This document shows positions 1 through 8,472 of a DNA stretch of 64,000 bases, in pieces. Made by a program: the position numbers and the translations under genes. The notes under the pieces were generated by a model. The model did not search any database. It had not been told where the DNA came from and saw only the letters and a list, made by a program, of their open reading frames with translations. This stretch comes from Trinickia sp. Y13 (lineage in GTDB: Bacteria; Pseudomonadota; Gammaproteobacteria; Burkholderiales; Burkholderiaceae): the NCBI RefSeq assembly GCF_029522115.1, contig NZ_JAKWFK010000006.1, positions 62,001 to 126,000 on the forward strand, in the 5' to 3' direction. The first letter of the stretch is position 1; each line of letters starts with the position of its first letter.

Positions 1-427
1 GGCGACCGCCGGCGCTGACCGGCCCCAACACCGACGTGTTGCTGGGCGCCGCCGATTCCGAGCCCGAAGCCGTGGACGTCGACGCCGGGATCGCGATCGA
101 CACCGTCCCGCTACCGCCCATCACCGTCGCCGTGTGCGTATGCTGCGGCAGGTTTTGAATCGTCAACGACGCGTTCTCGGTCCCCCCCGTCTCGCCGATG
201 ACCACCGGCGAAAGTCCCAAGCCTTGCCCGATGCCGACCGGTGTGCGCCCTTGCAGATTCGGCAATTGGTAATTCGACACGCCGTTGCCGCCGTAGTAGG
301 TGCCGAGCAAAGCGAACAACGCCTGGTTCTGCGAAATCGGTAACAACTGCCCCTGGCACTGCGCCCAGCCGGTCGGTGCGTAGTCGAAACCCGCCATACG
401 GATTTCGCCCAAGAACGGATCGCTCAT
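1..427 (-). CDS. Phage Tail Collar domain protein, 3' end cut by window edge
   Basis: Only the first 142 residues are visible; the frame opens at ATG 427 and runs off the left edge without a stop. The N-terminus (MSDPFLGEIRMAGFDYAP, then GWAQCQGQLLPIS), the LPNLQGRTPVG core and a LPQHTHT motif are those of the Tail Collar family (phage tail-fibre tips and the bacterial microcystin-dependent proteins). After the collar the chain becomes Ser/Thr/Ala/Gly-rich, as in the receptor-tip half of such proteins. It sits upstream of nothing phage-like; its neighbours are a DUF6916-like protein and a GNAT acetyltransferase on the same strand. The biological role of chromosomal copies is not settled; a surface or tail-like adhesin function is inference. 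Confidence 0.85.
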   Translation of the reverse strand, partial: MSDPFLGEIRMAGFDYAPTGWAQCQGQLLPISQNQALFALLGTYYGGNGVSNYQLPNLQGRTPVGIGQGLGLSPVVIGETGGTENASLTIQNLPQHTHTATVMGGSGTVSIAIPASTSTASGSESAAPSNTSVLGPVSAGGR

Positions 428-460
428 CAAACGCCTCCTGTCGAAGAAAAGGAAACCGCT

Positions 461-832
461 TTACATCACTTCCGAGGAGCCGGCCGCATTGGCTAGTTCG
501 TCGGCACGAGTGTGAATCACGACAGTGAGCGTCGATCGCCCATCCGCGGTGGGGCGCGTGGGCGTGGCGAGCAGATCCCACGCTCGGCCCGCCGGCGAAC
601 CGATGCGATAAACGTTCTGGGGCAGAAAGACGCCGCTGGGCAACTCGAAAGTCGCCGCATAGCAAACGAAACTGTCATTCATGGGCGTGCCGGCGCTCGC
701 GTGCGCGAGCACGGCCTCGACGGTGCGGCCGTCGGCCAAGCCGAAGGTGAATCGTTGCCCGATCGCTTCGAGCAATTCTTCTTGGGTGGGAATCGACAGC
801 AAGCAAGCCCCCGCGCGTGGTTCATTCTTCAT
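461..832 (-). CDS. Small conserved protein, DUF6916-like
   Basis: A 123-residue acidic soluble protein with no signal peptide or membrane segment; ATG at 832. It contains the pattern IGQRFTFGLADGRTVEAVLAHA, then FELPSGVFLPQNVYRI and a hydrophobic C-terminal strand, which resembles the DUF6916 family often found beside Tail Collar genes (recognised from memory, not searched). It lies 33 bp upstream of the Tail Collar gene on the same strand, so the two are probably co-transcribed. Its beta-rich look would suit a small structural or chaperone-like partner, but no function can be assigned. Confidence 0.7.
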   Translation of the reverse strand: MKNEPRAGACLLSIPTQEELLEAIGQRFTFGLADGRTVEAVLAHASAGTPMNDSFVCYAATFELPSGVFLPQNVYRIGSPAGRAWDLLATPTRPTADGRSTLTVVIHTRADELANAAGSSEVM

Positions 833-918
833 TCTGTTGGGTCGATGCTGCCGACCATGGTCTCTATCGTTACCGCCTTATCGTCGCGTCGCGATCGCCG
901 CGCGCCAACTCGCAGATC

Positions 919-1497
919 CTAGTTGCTCGATCCCAGTCCTTCGATCGTCACACCGCTTTCATCTTCGAAGGCTGCCGCGGGACGGCGCATCTTCAGATAC
1001 ACGCCGTTTTCGCCGATCGATTCGAACCCGAGCCGGCGATAAAGCGCTTGCACCGGATTATTCATTTCGACGTAAAGCACGATCGGCATAGCACGCGCTA
1101 CCGCTTGTGCGACAAACGCATGCAAAAGCCGCGTTCCGATGCCGGCGCCGCGATAAGCGGGCAACAGCGCGATATCGATCAAGCGCGCTTCATCGCCATG
1201 CCAGTCGTGATACAGCCGGCCGATCGCTACCTCGCGCGACATAATCACGTCGAATCGAGCATGGCGGTAATGCTGCCGGTAATACGCATCCTGCATGGCG
1301 AACTGTTCCGCCAACAGCGTCGATATACGCTCGCGATCCCACCCCGATTGAGCAAACTCGTAGGCACGCGTGCTTTCGAAAACCGCCAGCAGAAAGGCCC
1401 GGTCGCTTTCGGATGCAGCCCGAAGACGCACACTACTGCCTGCACTCTCGATGCGAGCGCATTGCGCATCGAAAGCGGGGCTGCACCCGTTGGCCAT
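919..1497 (-). CDS. GNAT family N-acetyltransferase
   Basis: A roughly 192-residue acetyltransferase of the Gcn5 superfamily. The acetyl-CoA pyrophosphate-binding motif reads LLPAYRGAGIGTRLL (the R/Q-x-x-G-x-G/A signature), preceded by a beta-strand ARLIDIAL and followed by the C-terminal VEMNNPVQALYRRLGFE segment typical of the fold. The substrate is unknown. ATG 1497 was chosen; an in-frame TTG at 1542 would add 15 residues, but neither has a strong ribosome-binding site and the fold begins about 20 residues after the ATG. It is in line with the DUF6916-like and Tail Collar genes, 86 bp upstream, suggesting a three-gene unit. Confidence 0.82.
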   Translation of the reverse strand: MANGCSPAFDAQCARIESAGSSVRLRAASESDRAFLLAVFESTRAYEFAQSGWDRERISTLLAEQFAMQDAYYRQHYRHARFDVIMSREVAIGRLYHDWHGDEARLIDIALLPAYRGAGIGTRLLHAFVAQAVARAMPIVLYVEMNNPVQALYRRLGFESIGENGVYLKMRRPAAAFEDESGVTIEGLGSSN

Positions 1498-1719
1498 TTG
1501 AAATCTCGTGTCCTTGCGAAACGGAAGGGACCAATCGATCAATGCCGTGTCGATCAGCTTATGAAAATTTTGTAATCGCCCGTGAATATTAGTCTAGACA
1601 ATGGGCGCCAGCAACCGAACCTAGTGATTGATGCCTACGTAGATACCCCGATTAACTTTCTCGAGCTCCCGCCGATACGGGCGGCCAGCGACATCAAGCA
1701 GCGCCGGAATACGAGCCGA

Positions 1720-2301
1720 TCACCAAAAGGCCGAAATCCCCGCAATGCCGTAGGCGCCGCGAGCGCGAGCCGTCGACAACGTCTCTCGCGTCATGCCGCC
1801 CAGCGCGAAAACGGGCATCGACACCTGCGCGGTAAGCGCTTCGAATTGCGACCAGCCGAGCGTGGGCTCGCCGGGGTGGCTCGTAGTCGGCAAGACGGGG
1901 GAGAGCGTGACGAAATCGACGCCGATAGCCTGCGCATGCAGAAGCTGCTCGCGAGAGTGGCATGCCGCCGATAACAGCTTGGGGCGCGCGCCGCTCGGGC
2001 GCGCTTGACATTGCATAAGCCGCGCGCTTGGCAAATGTACGCCGTCGGCGTCGACGCCCGGCACCTCTTCCAGCGGACCGTTCAGGACGAGGCGTGCAGC
2101 GTAGCGGTGACATATCGCGCACGCGCGCTCGGCGAGCTCGCCGTAGGCCGCGGCATCGAGGTGCTTGGCGCGCAGTTGCACGAGCGACATGCCCGACGAA
2201 ACCGCGCCACGCAAACGTTCGAGAAACACGTCGAACCGCGCTGGCTCCGGCGGCTCGGGCGTGATCAATAAGATATCGGGAAGGGGCGGATCGATGCGCA
2301 T
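1720..2301 (-). CDS. Stand-alone thiamine-phosphate-synthase-like (TenI-type) protein
   Basis: A 193-residue TIM-barrel protein of the thiamine phosphate synthase/TenI superfamily. Recognisable blocks are LVQLRAK near residue 41, DADGVHLPS, ACHSREQL, FVTLSPVLPTTSHPG and FALGGM. The Asn-Asp-Arg motif of true ThiE enzymes is replaced by LNGP, and the Gly-Gln after the GVHL block is missing. The LSPV..T.SHPG..LGW pattern matches the TPS-like domain normally fused behind a MutT-type Nudix hydrolase; here no Nudix domain precedes it. Catalytic thiamine phosphate synthesis is therefore doubtful. It is the first gene of the leftward group and lies next to the secretion locus by position only. Confidence 0.75.
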   Translation of the reverse strand: MRIDPPLPDILLITPEPPEPARFDVFLERLRGAVSSGMSLVQLRAKHLDAAAYGELAERACAICHRYAARLVLNGPLEEVPGVDADGVHLPSARLMQCQARPSGARPKLLSAACHSREQLLHAQAIGVDFVTLSPVLPTTSHPGEPTLGWSQFEALTAQVSMPVFALGGMTRETLSTARARGAYGIAGISAFW

Positions 2302-2470
2302 CCGCTCACGCTAGCAAAAGACGCTCCTCACGCCAAGCCGGCGCAGCAAGCCGAACGCGCTGCGGCGGCATCGACAAGACTTGCGGGCGTGGCGCGAACC
2401 GGATTGCGTCGGCCTTTGCTCGGGCATTGCATCGCATCGGTTGCTCGACGCCGAGCAAGGCAACGCGCGC

Positions 2471-2506
2471 CCGCTATTGCTACTGCTACTGCTACGGCCA
2501 TTGCTA
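2471..2506. repeat. Degenerate 6-bp tandem repeat ending in the tagY stop codon
   Basis: Six hexamer units (ccgcta, ttgcta, ctgcta, ctgcta, cggcca, ttgcta) run across the end of tagY. On the coding (minus) strand each good unit reads TAG-CAR, so the tagY stop is followed in frame by four further TAG codons separated by Gln codons. The protein end is itself Gln/Ala-rich, so the tract looks like a decayed or slipped CAG/GCA microsatellite. Confidence 0.6.
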
Positions 2507-3490
2507 CCGCGACTGGGCCTGCTGTTGCGCCTGCGCTGCGGCAGCCGTGCTCGGACAAGCCGGATCTTTGCCCCAATGGCCGGAGCACGCACGCCAGCGA
2601 CAACGTTGCACTTCGAAGAAATTGCCGTTATCGCATGCCTTCACTTGATCGGCCAGGCTCGCTGCGCCGGCCTTCGACGCGGCCGCTTTGCTCGCGCCCA
2701 CGGGCGCGCTGGCCGCCTTGGCCGGCTTGGCGTCGTAGGGCTTCGTGCGCGCGACGAGCGCGGCTAGCAGATCGACGTCCGGATCGTCCTTGACTGCTCT
2801 CGACCGCCCTTTGACATGCTTCCTCGCATGCGCACCGGCCAGCCTCTCGGCATGACGGGTCTTGGCGCTTTCTCTCGGGTTCTGTTTGGCGCTCTCGCGT
2901 TGCGTGCGCGCAGCCATCGTTTTGACCGGCGCCTGTTGTTGGGCGGCGGGCGCGCTCGTCGCTGCCGCAGCCACCGCAGCGGAGACCGGTTTATCGCCAT
3001 TCTGGACAGGCGCCGCGCCGCTCGCGAGCGCCTGCGATAGCCGGTCCGCATCGGCGCCGCGCGGCGAAGAAGCGCCCGCGCTGGCGCTAGCATCGTCGCC
3101 TCGAACCGTATCGTCGGCGACGATCACGGCAGCCTGCGGCGCCGACGCAGCCGCTACCTGGGCGACCTGCACCGACGAAGCGGCGCCCGTCGCAGCGCCG
3201 CTAGCGGGAGAAGCCTTCGCCGCAACGGTAGCCGCGGGCGCCGCCGTAGCAACGGACACGTCATTCTGTTGCCCGCGCAACCACTGCCACGCGCCGAGCG
3301 CCGAGAAGGCCACGACAGCCGCGCCAACGGCGAGCACCGGCTTCTTCGAGCGGCGGCGGGGAGGCTGCTGCGCGACGACGCGCCCTTCCAGGCTCGCCAA
3401 AATGCGAGAGTTGTTGTCTACGGACCCGGGGGCCGTCTCGGAAAGCAAGCTCGGCCGCCCTTTGGAACTGGAACTTTCCGGCGCACTCAT
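2504..3490 (-). CDS. tagY: TagY-like T6SS-associated inner-membrane protein
   Basis: A 328-residue Ala-rich protein with a cytoplasmic N-terminus of about 50 residues ending in basic PRRRSKK, a single membrane helix at about 51-70, then a long low-complexity Ala/Ser/Pro periplasmic stretch (about 75-270). The compact Cys-containing C-terminus (ACDNGNFFEVQRCRWRACSG) has three cysteines. No catalytic motif is seen. The name rests on position: in the Burkholderia T6SS-1 layout, tagY is divergent from tagX at the end of the locus, as here. The topology suggests a periplasmic accessory anchored in the inner membrane. The terminal Cys-rich segment is the only part likely to fold. Function unknown. 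Confidence 0.65.
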   Translation of the reverse strand: MSAPESSSSKGRPSLLSETAPGSVDNNSRILASLEGRVVAQQPPRRRSKKPVLAVGAAVVAFSALGAWQWLRGQQNDVSVATAAPAATVAAKASPASGAATGAASSVQVAQVAAASAPQAAVIVADDTVRGDDASASAGASSPRGADADRLSQALASGAAPVQNGDKPVSAAVAAAATSAPAAQQQAPVKTMAARTQRESAKQNPRESAKTRHAERLAGAHARKHVKGRSRAVKDDPDVDLLAALVARTKPYDAKPAKAASAPVGASKAAASKAGAASLADQVKACDNGNFFEVQRCRWRACSGHWGKDPACPSTAAAAQAQQQAQSR

Positions 3491-3614
3491 TCAGTATCTC
3501 GTTAGCTCTTTGTTTAATTCGCCGCGATAATGCGATCCGGCCTCCCTTGCAAGCAGGCCAGATTCTAAGAGCAAGCATTACAAAATACAATTTATTTCCC
3601 TCCCGGGGCCGATC

Positions 3615-4478
3615 TTGATTGCCGTTGCACTCGCCGCTTATTTCGCCGTCGCCGTCACCATCGCGGCGTTGTTCCTATTGCCGCCAGCACGCGCCGCGCT
3701 AATGTCGGCGGCCCTCCAATTCCACCGGCGCATATCGAAGCGAGCCGCCCGCAGCATCTCGCATGCGCGTAACGGCATCGACAAATCAGTAAGAATTTCC
3801 CACGGCACATTTAAAGACGCGAAAAAAATACTGATTCGGCAACGCTTGCTGATTTTGATTACGGCAGGTATCCTTGCGGCGCCTCCGTTGATCGCAATTG
3901 CGTTGGGCGGCCGCCAATTATTTCAGTTTGATGGCGAAGCCCGCGTGCCGGACGAGAAAATCGCCGCCTTGCTCAATGGGGAGCAGCTCGTTCCACCGCC
4001 GCCGCTGCCGCCCGAGGTTTTTGCGACGCAGGAAGTCGAACAGGTCCGTCCAGCATTGCGCGACGCCAGCCGCGATTGGAATTTGCTTGATGCCGATTTC
4101 AGAACACGCCTATTGCTCGTCTATAAGATCATGCGCGAGCAGTACGGCTACGAAATGGCGTTGTTGGAAGGATATCGAAGCCCGGAGAGGCAAAACCGAC
4201 TCGCGCAGCTGGGGGGCGTGACCAATGCGGCAGCATTTCAGAGCTATCACCAATACGGCCTTGCCGCCGACAACGCGTTTTTGCGCGACGGCAAGATCGT
4301 CATTTCCGAGAAAGATCCCTGGGCCATGCGAGGCTATGAGCTTTATGGGAAAACGGCCGAGCAAGTCGGCTTGACATGGGGCGGACGATGGAAATTGATG
4401 GATTTCGGACACGTTGAATATCACAAGCCGGGATTCGTCCTAGGACGGCCGCCAAGCGGTACGATCGCCCGGCAATAA
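3615..4478 (+). CDS. tagX: TagX-like M15 peptidoglycan peptidase of the T6SS
   Basis: A 287-residue membrane protein with helices at about 2-24 and 77-98 and a C-terminal M15 (VanY/L,D-endopeptidase-like) zinc peptidase domain. The metal-site signatures are present: SYHQYGLAADNAF gives His212 and Asp219 (H-x6-D), and DFGHVEYH gives His266 with Glu268; the GYRSPERQN substrate loop precedes them. TagX of Acinetobacter is a peptidoglycan L,D-endopeptidase needed for T6SS assembly, which fits the position directly upstream of tssM. Opening the cell wall so that the TssJLM complex can cross it is the likely job. The start is TTG at 3615; no nearer ATG keeps the first helix. Confidence 0.82.
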   Translation: MIAVALAAYFAVAVTIAALFLLPPARAALMSAALQFHRRISKRAARSISHARNGIDKSVRISHGTFKDAKKILIRQRLLILITAGILAAPPLIAIALGGRQLFQFDGEARVPDEKIAALLNGEQLVPPPPLPPEVFATQEVEQVRPALRDASRDWNLLDADFRTRLLLVYKIMREQYGYEMALLEGYRSPERQNRLAQLGGVTNAAAFQSYHQYGLAADNAFLRDGKIVISEKDPWAMRGYELYGKTAEQVGLTWGGRWKLMDFGHVEYHKPGFVLGRPPSGTIARQ

Positions 4479-4566
4479 TGAGAAGCTCGGCCGCCGAGCA
4501 CCGACACGCAATGCCTTTCGCCGCCGTGCGCCGGGCCATTCGAAGACTCGAGAAAGTTAAAGCCTT

Positions 4567-7500
4567 ATGCAACGCTTCCTTAATGCGCTGATCAGCAAAC
4601 GGACGATGACCGTGGTCGGGGTGGTCGTCATCGCCGCGATTCTGTTCGCGCTCGCCGCTTGGCTCGACCTCCCTCCACTTTGGCCCGCGCTCGCGGTGAC
4701 CGGCTTGCTCGTCCTGCTGTTCGTCGCCTGGCTCTGGCGCCGCATTGCCGCGCGCCGCGCCAGCAGCAAGCTGGGCGATATGCTCGAGCAACAAGCGGAG
4801 ACGGGCAAAGCGCCTCAGGCCGCCGGCGCCAAGCCGGCCGATCTCGACGTCCTGCGCACGCGGCTGACCGAGGCGGTGCGCACGATCAAGACCTCGAAAA
4901 TCGGCCAGGCATCGGGAGGCTCGGCGCTCTACGACTTGCCGTGGTACATCGTCATCGGCAATCCGGCGGCGGGCAAGAGCAGCGCGGTGCTCAATTCGGG
5001 GCTGCAGTTTCCGTTCGCGGAAAAGAACGACGCCGTCGTGCACGGCATCGGCGGCACGCGCAATTGCGACTGGTTCTTTACGACAGAAGGCATTCTGCTC
5101 GACACGGCCGGCCGCTATTCGGTGCACGAGGAAGATCGCACCGAGTGGCTGGGCTTCTTGAATCTGCTCAAGCGCTACCGGCCGAAGGCGCCGATCAACG
5201 GCATCATCGTGACGGCCAGCATCGCCGAGCTCACGAGCAGCCGTCCCGACGCCACGATCAACCTCGCGCGCAGCCTGCGCCAGCGCGTCCAGGAGTTGAC
5301 CGAGAAGCTCGAAGTGTTCGCACCCGTCTACGTGATGTTCACGAAGGCCGATCTGATCACGGGCTTCGCCGAATTCTTCAGCGGCGGCGAGCGCCACGAG
5401 TACGAACGCGTTTGGGGCGCCACGCTGCCTTACGAGCCCGACGAGAAGCGAGATATCGTCGGCCTGTTCGACGAGCGCTTCGAGGAGCTCTACGAGGGCC
5501 TGAAGGAAATCAGCGTCGCGCAGATGTCGATCAACCGCGGCAATATGCTCTCGCCCGGGCAGTTGAGCTTCCCGCTCGAATTTCTCGCCATCAAGCCCGC
5601 ACTGCGCGTATTCCTGGCGACGCTGTTCGAAAACAACCCGTTCCAATACAAGCCGATCCTGCGCGGCTTCTACTTCACGAGCGCCTTGCAGGAAGGCGAG
5701 ACGAGCAGCGCCGCCGCGCAGCGCATCGGCGCCCGCTTCGGCGTTGCGGTGGACAACCTGCCCAAGCCCCAGGCGGCTTCGTCCAAGAACGGTTTCTTCT
5801 TGCGCGATTTGTTCTCGAAGGTCATCTTCGCCGATCGCCAGACCGTGCGCCAATTCGCCAGCCCGGCGAAAACGCGTTTCCGCTACGGCACGTTCTTCGC
5901 GTTCGTCGCCGCGCTCGCGCTGGCGCTCGGGGGATGGACCTGGTCCACCCTCGGCAACGAACAGCTTGCCTCGAACGTGCAAGCCGACCTCGACAACATC
6001 GTGCGGCTGCAGCAGAACCGCAACGATCTGCAGTCGCGGCTGCAAGCGATGGATATTCTCGAAGACCGGATCACGCAGCTCGAACAGTTCCGCCACGACC
6101 GCCCCATCTCGGTATCGCTCGGCTTGTACCAAGGCGACCGGATCGAGCAGCGCCTGCTGGCCGAGTACTACCGCGGCGTCAAACAGTTGATGCTCGACCC
6201 GGTGTCGCAAAATCTGGCCGCCTTCCTCAAGGAAGTCGACGCGCATCCGGATCAGCTCGCGCCGCTCACGCGGCCGCCCGAATCGGGGGCCATTCCCGTC
6301 TCGGCGCGCGCGAGCACGGCGGCACCGGCCGCGAACCGCGCACAGGGCGGTCTCTATAGCGATGCGTCGCCGACCAACGTCGAAGACGCGTACAACGCAC
6401 TGAAGACCTACCTGATGCTGTCGGACAAGCGCCATGTCGAAGCGGCGCACCTCACCGATCAGCTCGCGCGCTTCTGGCGCGGTTGGCTCGAAACCAATCG
6501 CGGAAACATGTCGCGCGACGAAATGATCAAGAGCGCCGAGCGCATGATCACGTTCTATCTCGCTCGCGTCTCGGACGACGATTGGCCGATGATCGACGCG
6601 AACCTCTCGTTGATCGATCAGACCCGAGAGAACTTGCGGCGCGTCGTGCGGGGCATGCCGGCGCGTCAGCGCGTCTACGAGGAAATCAAGGCGCGCGCCT
6701 CCACGCGCTATGCGCCGATGACGATCGCGCGCATCGTCGGCGAGAACAACACCGGCCTCGTCGGCGGCAGCTATGCGATACCCGGCACCTTCACGCGCGA
6801 AGCGTGGTTCGACTACGTCAAGCCCGCGATTCGCGACGCCGCCACGAAGGAGCTGCAGGCGAAGGATTGGGTGCTGAACACGTCTTCTCAAGACGACCTC
6901 ACGCTCGAAGGCAGCCCCGAGCAGATCCAAAAGGCGCTCGTCGGCATGTACAAGACCGAGTACGCCCAGCACTGGCAGCGCTTCATGCAAGGCATCGCCG
7001 TGCGCGACTTCGGCAGCTTCGGCCAGGCCGTCGATGCGATGAACCGCCTCGGCGATCCGCAGGATTCGCCCATCCGCAAGATCCTCGAAACGGCCTACGC
7101 CCAAACGGCTTGGGACAATCCGGCGCTCGCATCCACCACCTTGCAAAAGGCACAGAACGGCGTCACGGGATGGTTCAAGCGGCTGTTCTCGTCGAAGACG
7201 CAAGCGGCGCAAAACGCCGGCATCGAAGTCGATCTCGGCGGCGGCTCGACCACGGCAGGCCCCGTCGGCATTGCCTTCAGCGGGCTCGCACGCATCGTCG
7301 CAAAGCAGGACAACGCATCGTTGCTGAACGGCTATATGGAGACGCTTTCGAAGGTGCGCACGCGCTTCAACGTCCTCAAGAACCAGGGCGACCCCGGCCC
7401 CGGCGCGCGCGAGCTCATCCAGCAGACGCTCGACGGCAACGGCTCCGAGCTGGCCGATTCCCTCAAGTTCGTCGACGAGCAAATGCTCACGGGGCTGACC

Positions 7501-8472
7501 GACGATCAGCGCAAGGCGCTACGCCCCTTGCTCGTGCGGCCGCTGATGCAAGCATTCGCAGTCGCGATCGAACCGGCCAGCAACGAAGTCAATAAAGTCT
7601 GGAACGCGCAGGTCTATCAAACCTTCCAAACTTCGCTCGCGAACAAGTATCCGTTCTCGGGCGATGCGAAGGTCGAAGCCGGCGCGAGCGAGATTGCGCA
7701 GGTGTTCGGCCCCGATGGCGCGATTTCCAAGTTCGTCGGCACGACGCTCGGGCCGCTCGCCGTGCGGCGCGGCGATACGCTTTCGCCGCGCACTTGGGGC
7801 GGCATGGGCATCGTGCTCTCGCCCGAGTTCACGAGCGGCTTCGCTCGCTGGGTCGCTCCCCTCTCGGGGGCGGCTGCCGCCAGCGGCGGCGCGGCGGCCG
7901 AACCGCAAACGGTGTTCCAGATCCTGCCGCAGCCGGGCCAGGGCACGACCGAGTACACGATTGCCATCGACGGTCAGCAATTGCGTTACCGCAATACGCC
8001 GCCGCAATGGACGAACTTCGTCTGGCCGAACCCGCAAGGCGCCCCCGGGGCCACGCTGACGGCCACCTCGTTCGACGGCCGAACGATCGAACTCGTCAAC
8101 GAACCGGGCCGCTACGGGCTCGAAAAGCTGATCAATTCGGCCAAGCGCACGCGGAACCCCGACGGCACGTTCTCGCTGACGTGGACCCAAGGCAGCGTGA
8201 CGGTGGCGCTCAGCATGCGGATCATCAGCACGTCGCAGCCGTCGAGCGGCGGCGGTGGCGGTGGCGGCGACGCCCCGCAACAGCAGAGCCTGCGGGGCAC
8301 GCGCCTACCCGAATCGGTCGCCGACGCCGCGGCGGCGCGCACGGCCGCCGCGCAAGCAAGCGGCGCGGCTCCGGCGCTCGCCGCGTCGGGCGCAGCAGCC
8401 GCGGCGCCTTCGAACACTCTCACGCCCTCGGCCATGAACACGGCCGTCTCGAATACAGGAGCCGCGCAATGA
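4567..8472 (+). CDS. tssM: TssM, IcmF-family T6SS membrane-complex protein
   Basis: A 1301-residue inner-membrane protein of the TssJLM trans-envelope complex. Two N-terminal helices (about 12-32 and 41-57) are followed by a cytoplasmic NTPase-like domain with a complete Walker A, GNPAAGKS at 131-138. A third helix lies at about 444-462, and the rest is a long periplasmic part with the ImcF-related and C-terminal beta domains that contact TssJ. A Gly-rich linker (around 1226) and an Ala-rich tail end the protein. The stop overlaps the tagF start (ATGA), so translation is probably coupled. It follows tagX after an 88-bp gap. Unlike many TssM proteins with degenerate loops, the Walker A here is intact. 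Confidence 0.96.
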   Translation: MQRFLNALISKRTMTVVGVVVIAAILFALAAWLDLPPLWPALAVTGLLVLLFVAWLWRRIAARRASSKLGDMLEQQAETGKAPQAAGAKPADLDVLRTRLTEAVRTIKTSKIGQASGGSALYDLPWYIVIGNPAAGKSSAVLNSGLQFPFAEKNDAVVHGIGGTRNCDWFFTTEGILLDTAGRYSVHEEDRTEWLGFLNLLKRYRPKAPINGIIVTASIAELTSSRPDATINLARSLRQRVQELTEKLEVFAPVYVMFTKADLITGFAEFFSGGERHEYERVWGATLPYEPDEKRDIVGLFDERFEELYEGLKEISVAQMSINRGNMLSPGQLSFPLEFLAIKPALRVFLATLFENNPFQYKPILRGFYFTSALQEGETSSAAAQRIGARFGVAVDNLPKPQAASSKNGFFLRDLFSKVIFADRQTVRQFASPAKTRFRYGTFFAFVAALALALGGWTWSTLGNEQLASNVQADLDNIVRLQQNRNDLQSRLQAMDILEDRITQLEQFRHDRPISVSLGLYQGDRIEQRLLAEYYRGVKQLMLDPVSQNLAAFLKEVDAHPDQLAPLTRPPESGAIPVSARASTAAPAANRAQGGLYSDASPTNVEDAYNALKTYLMLSDKRHVEAAHLTDQLARFWRGWLETNRGNMSRDEMIKSAERMITFYLARVSDDDWPMIDANLSLIDQTRENLRRVVRGMPARQRVYEEIKARASTRYAPMTIARIVGENNTGLVGGSYAIPGTFTREAWFDYVKPAIRDAATKELQAKDWVLNTSSQDDLTLEGSPEQIQKALVGMYKTEYAQHWQRFMQGIAVRDFGSFGQAVDAMNRLGDPQDSPIRKILETAYAQTAWDNPALASTTLQKAQNGVTGWFKRLFSSKTQAAQNAGIEVDLGGGSTTAGPVGIAFSGLARIVAKQDNASLLNGYMETLSKVRTRFNVLKNQGDPGPGARELIQQTLDGNGSELADSLKFVDEQMLTGLTDDQRKALRPLLVRPLMQAFAVAIEPASNEVNKVWNAQVYQTFQTSLANKYPFSGDAKVEAGASEIAQVFGPDGAISKFVGTTLGPLAVRRGDTLSPRTWGGMGIVLSPEFTSGFARWVAPLSGAAAASGGAAAEPQTVFQILPQPGQGTTEYTIAIDGQQLRYRNTPPQWTNFVWPNPQGAPGATLTATSFDGRTIELVNEPGRYGLEKLINSAKRTRNPDGTFSLTWTQGSVTVALSMRIISTSQPSSGGGGGGGDAPQQQSLRGTRLPESVADAAAARTAAAQASGAAPALAASGAAAAAPSNTLTPSAMNTAVSNTGAAQ

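Noticed and set aside
1-427. Tail Collar protein as a T6SS spike or effector
   Set aside because: It has no VgrG, PAAR or toxin domain and lies outside the secretion operons; the link is positional only.
4300-7482. A 1060-codon open frame on the minus strand across tssM
   Set aside because: It is antisense to a clear TssM; its product is Arg/Ala/Glu-rich with no domain. Long antisense frames are expected at this GC content and codon bias.
7794-8468. A longer TagF starting inside tssM
   Set aside because: The added codons are the tssM gene in another frame; TagF proteins begin just before the AYFGKIPSRGDF motif.
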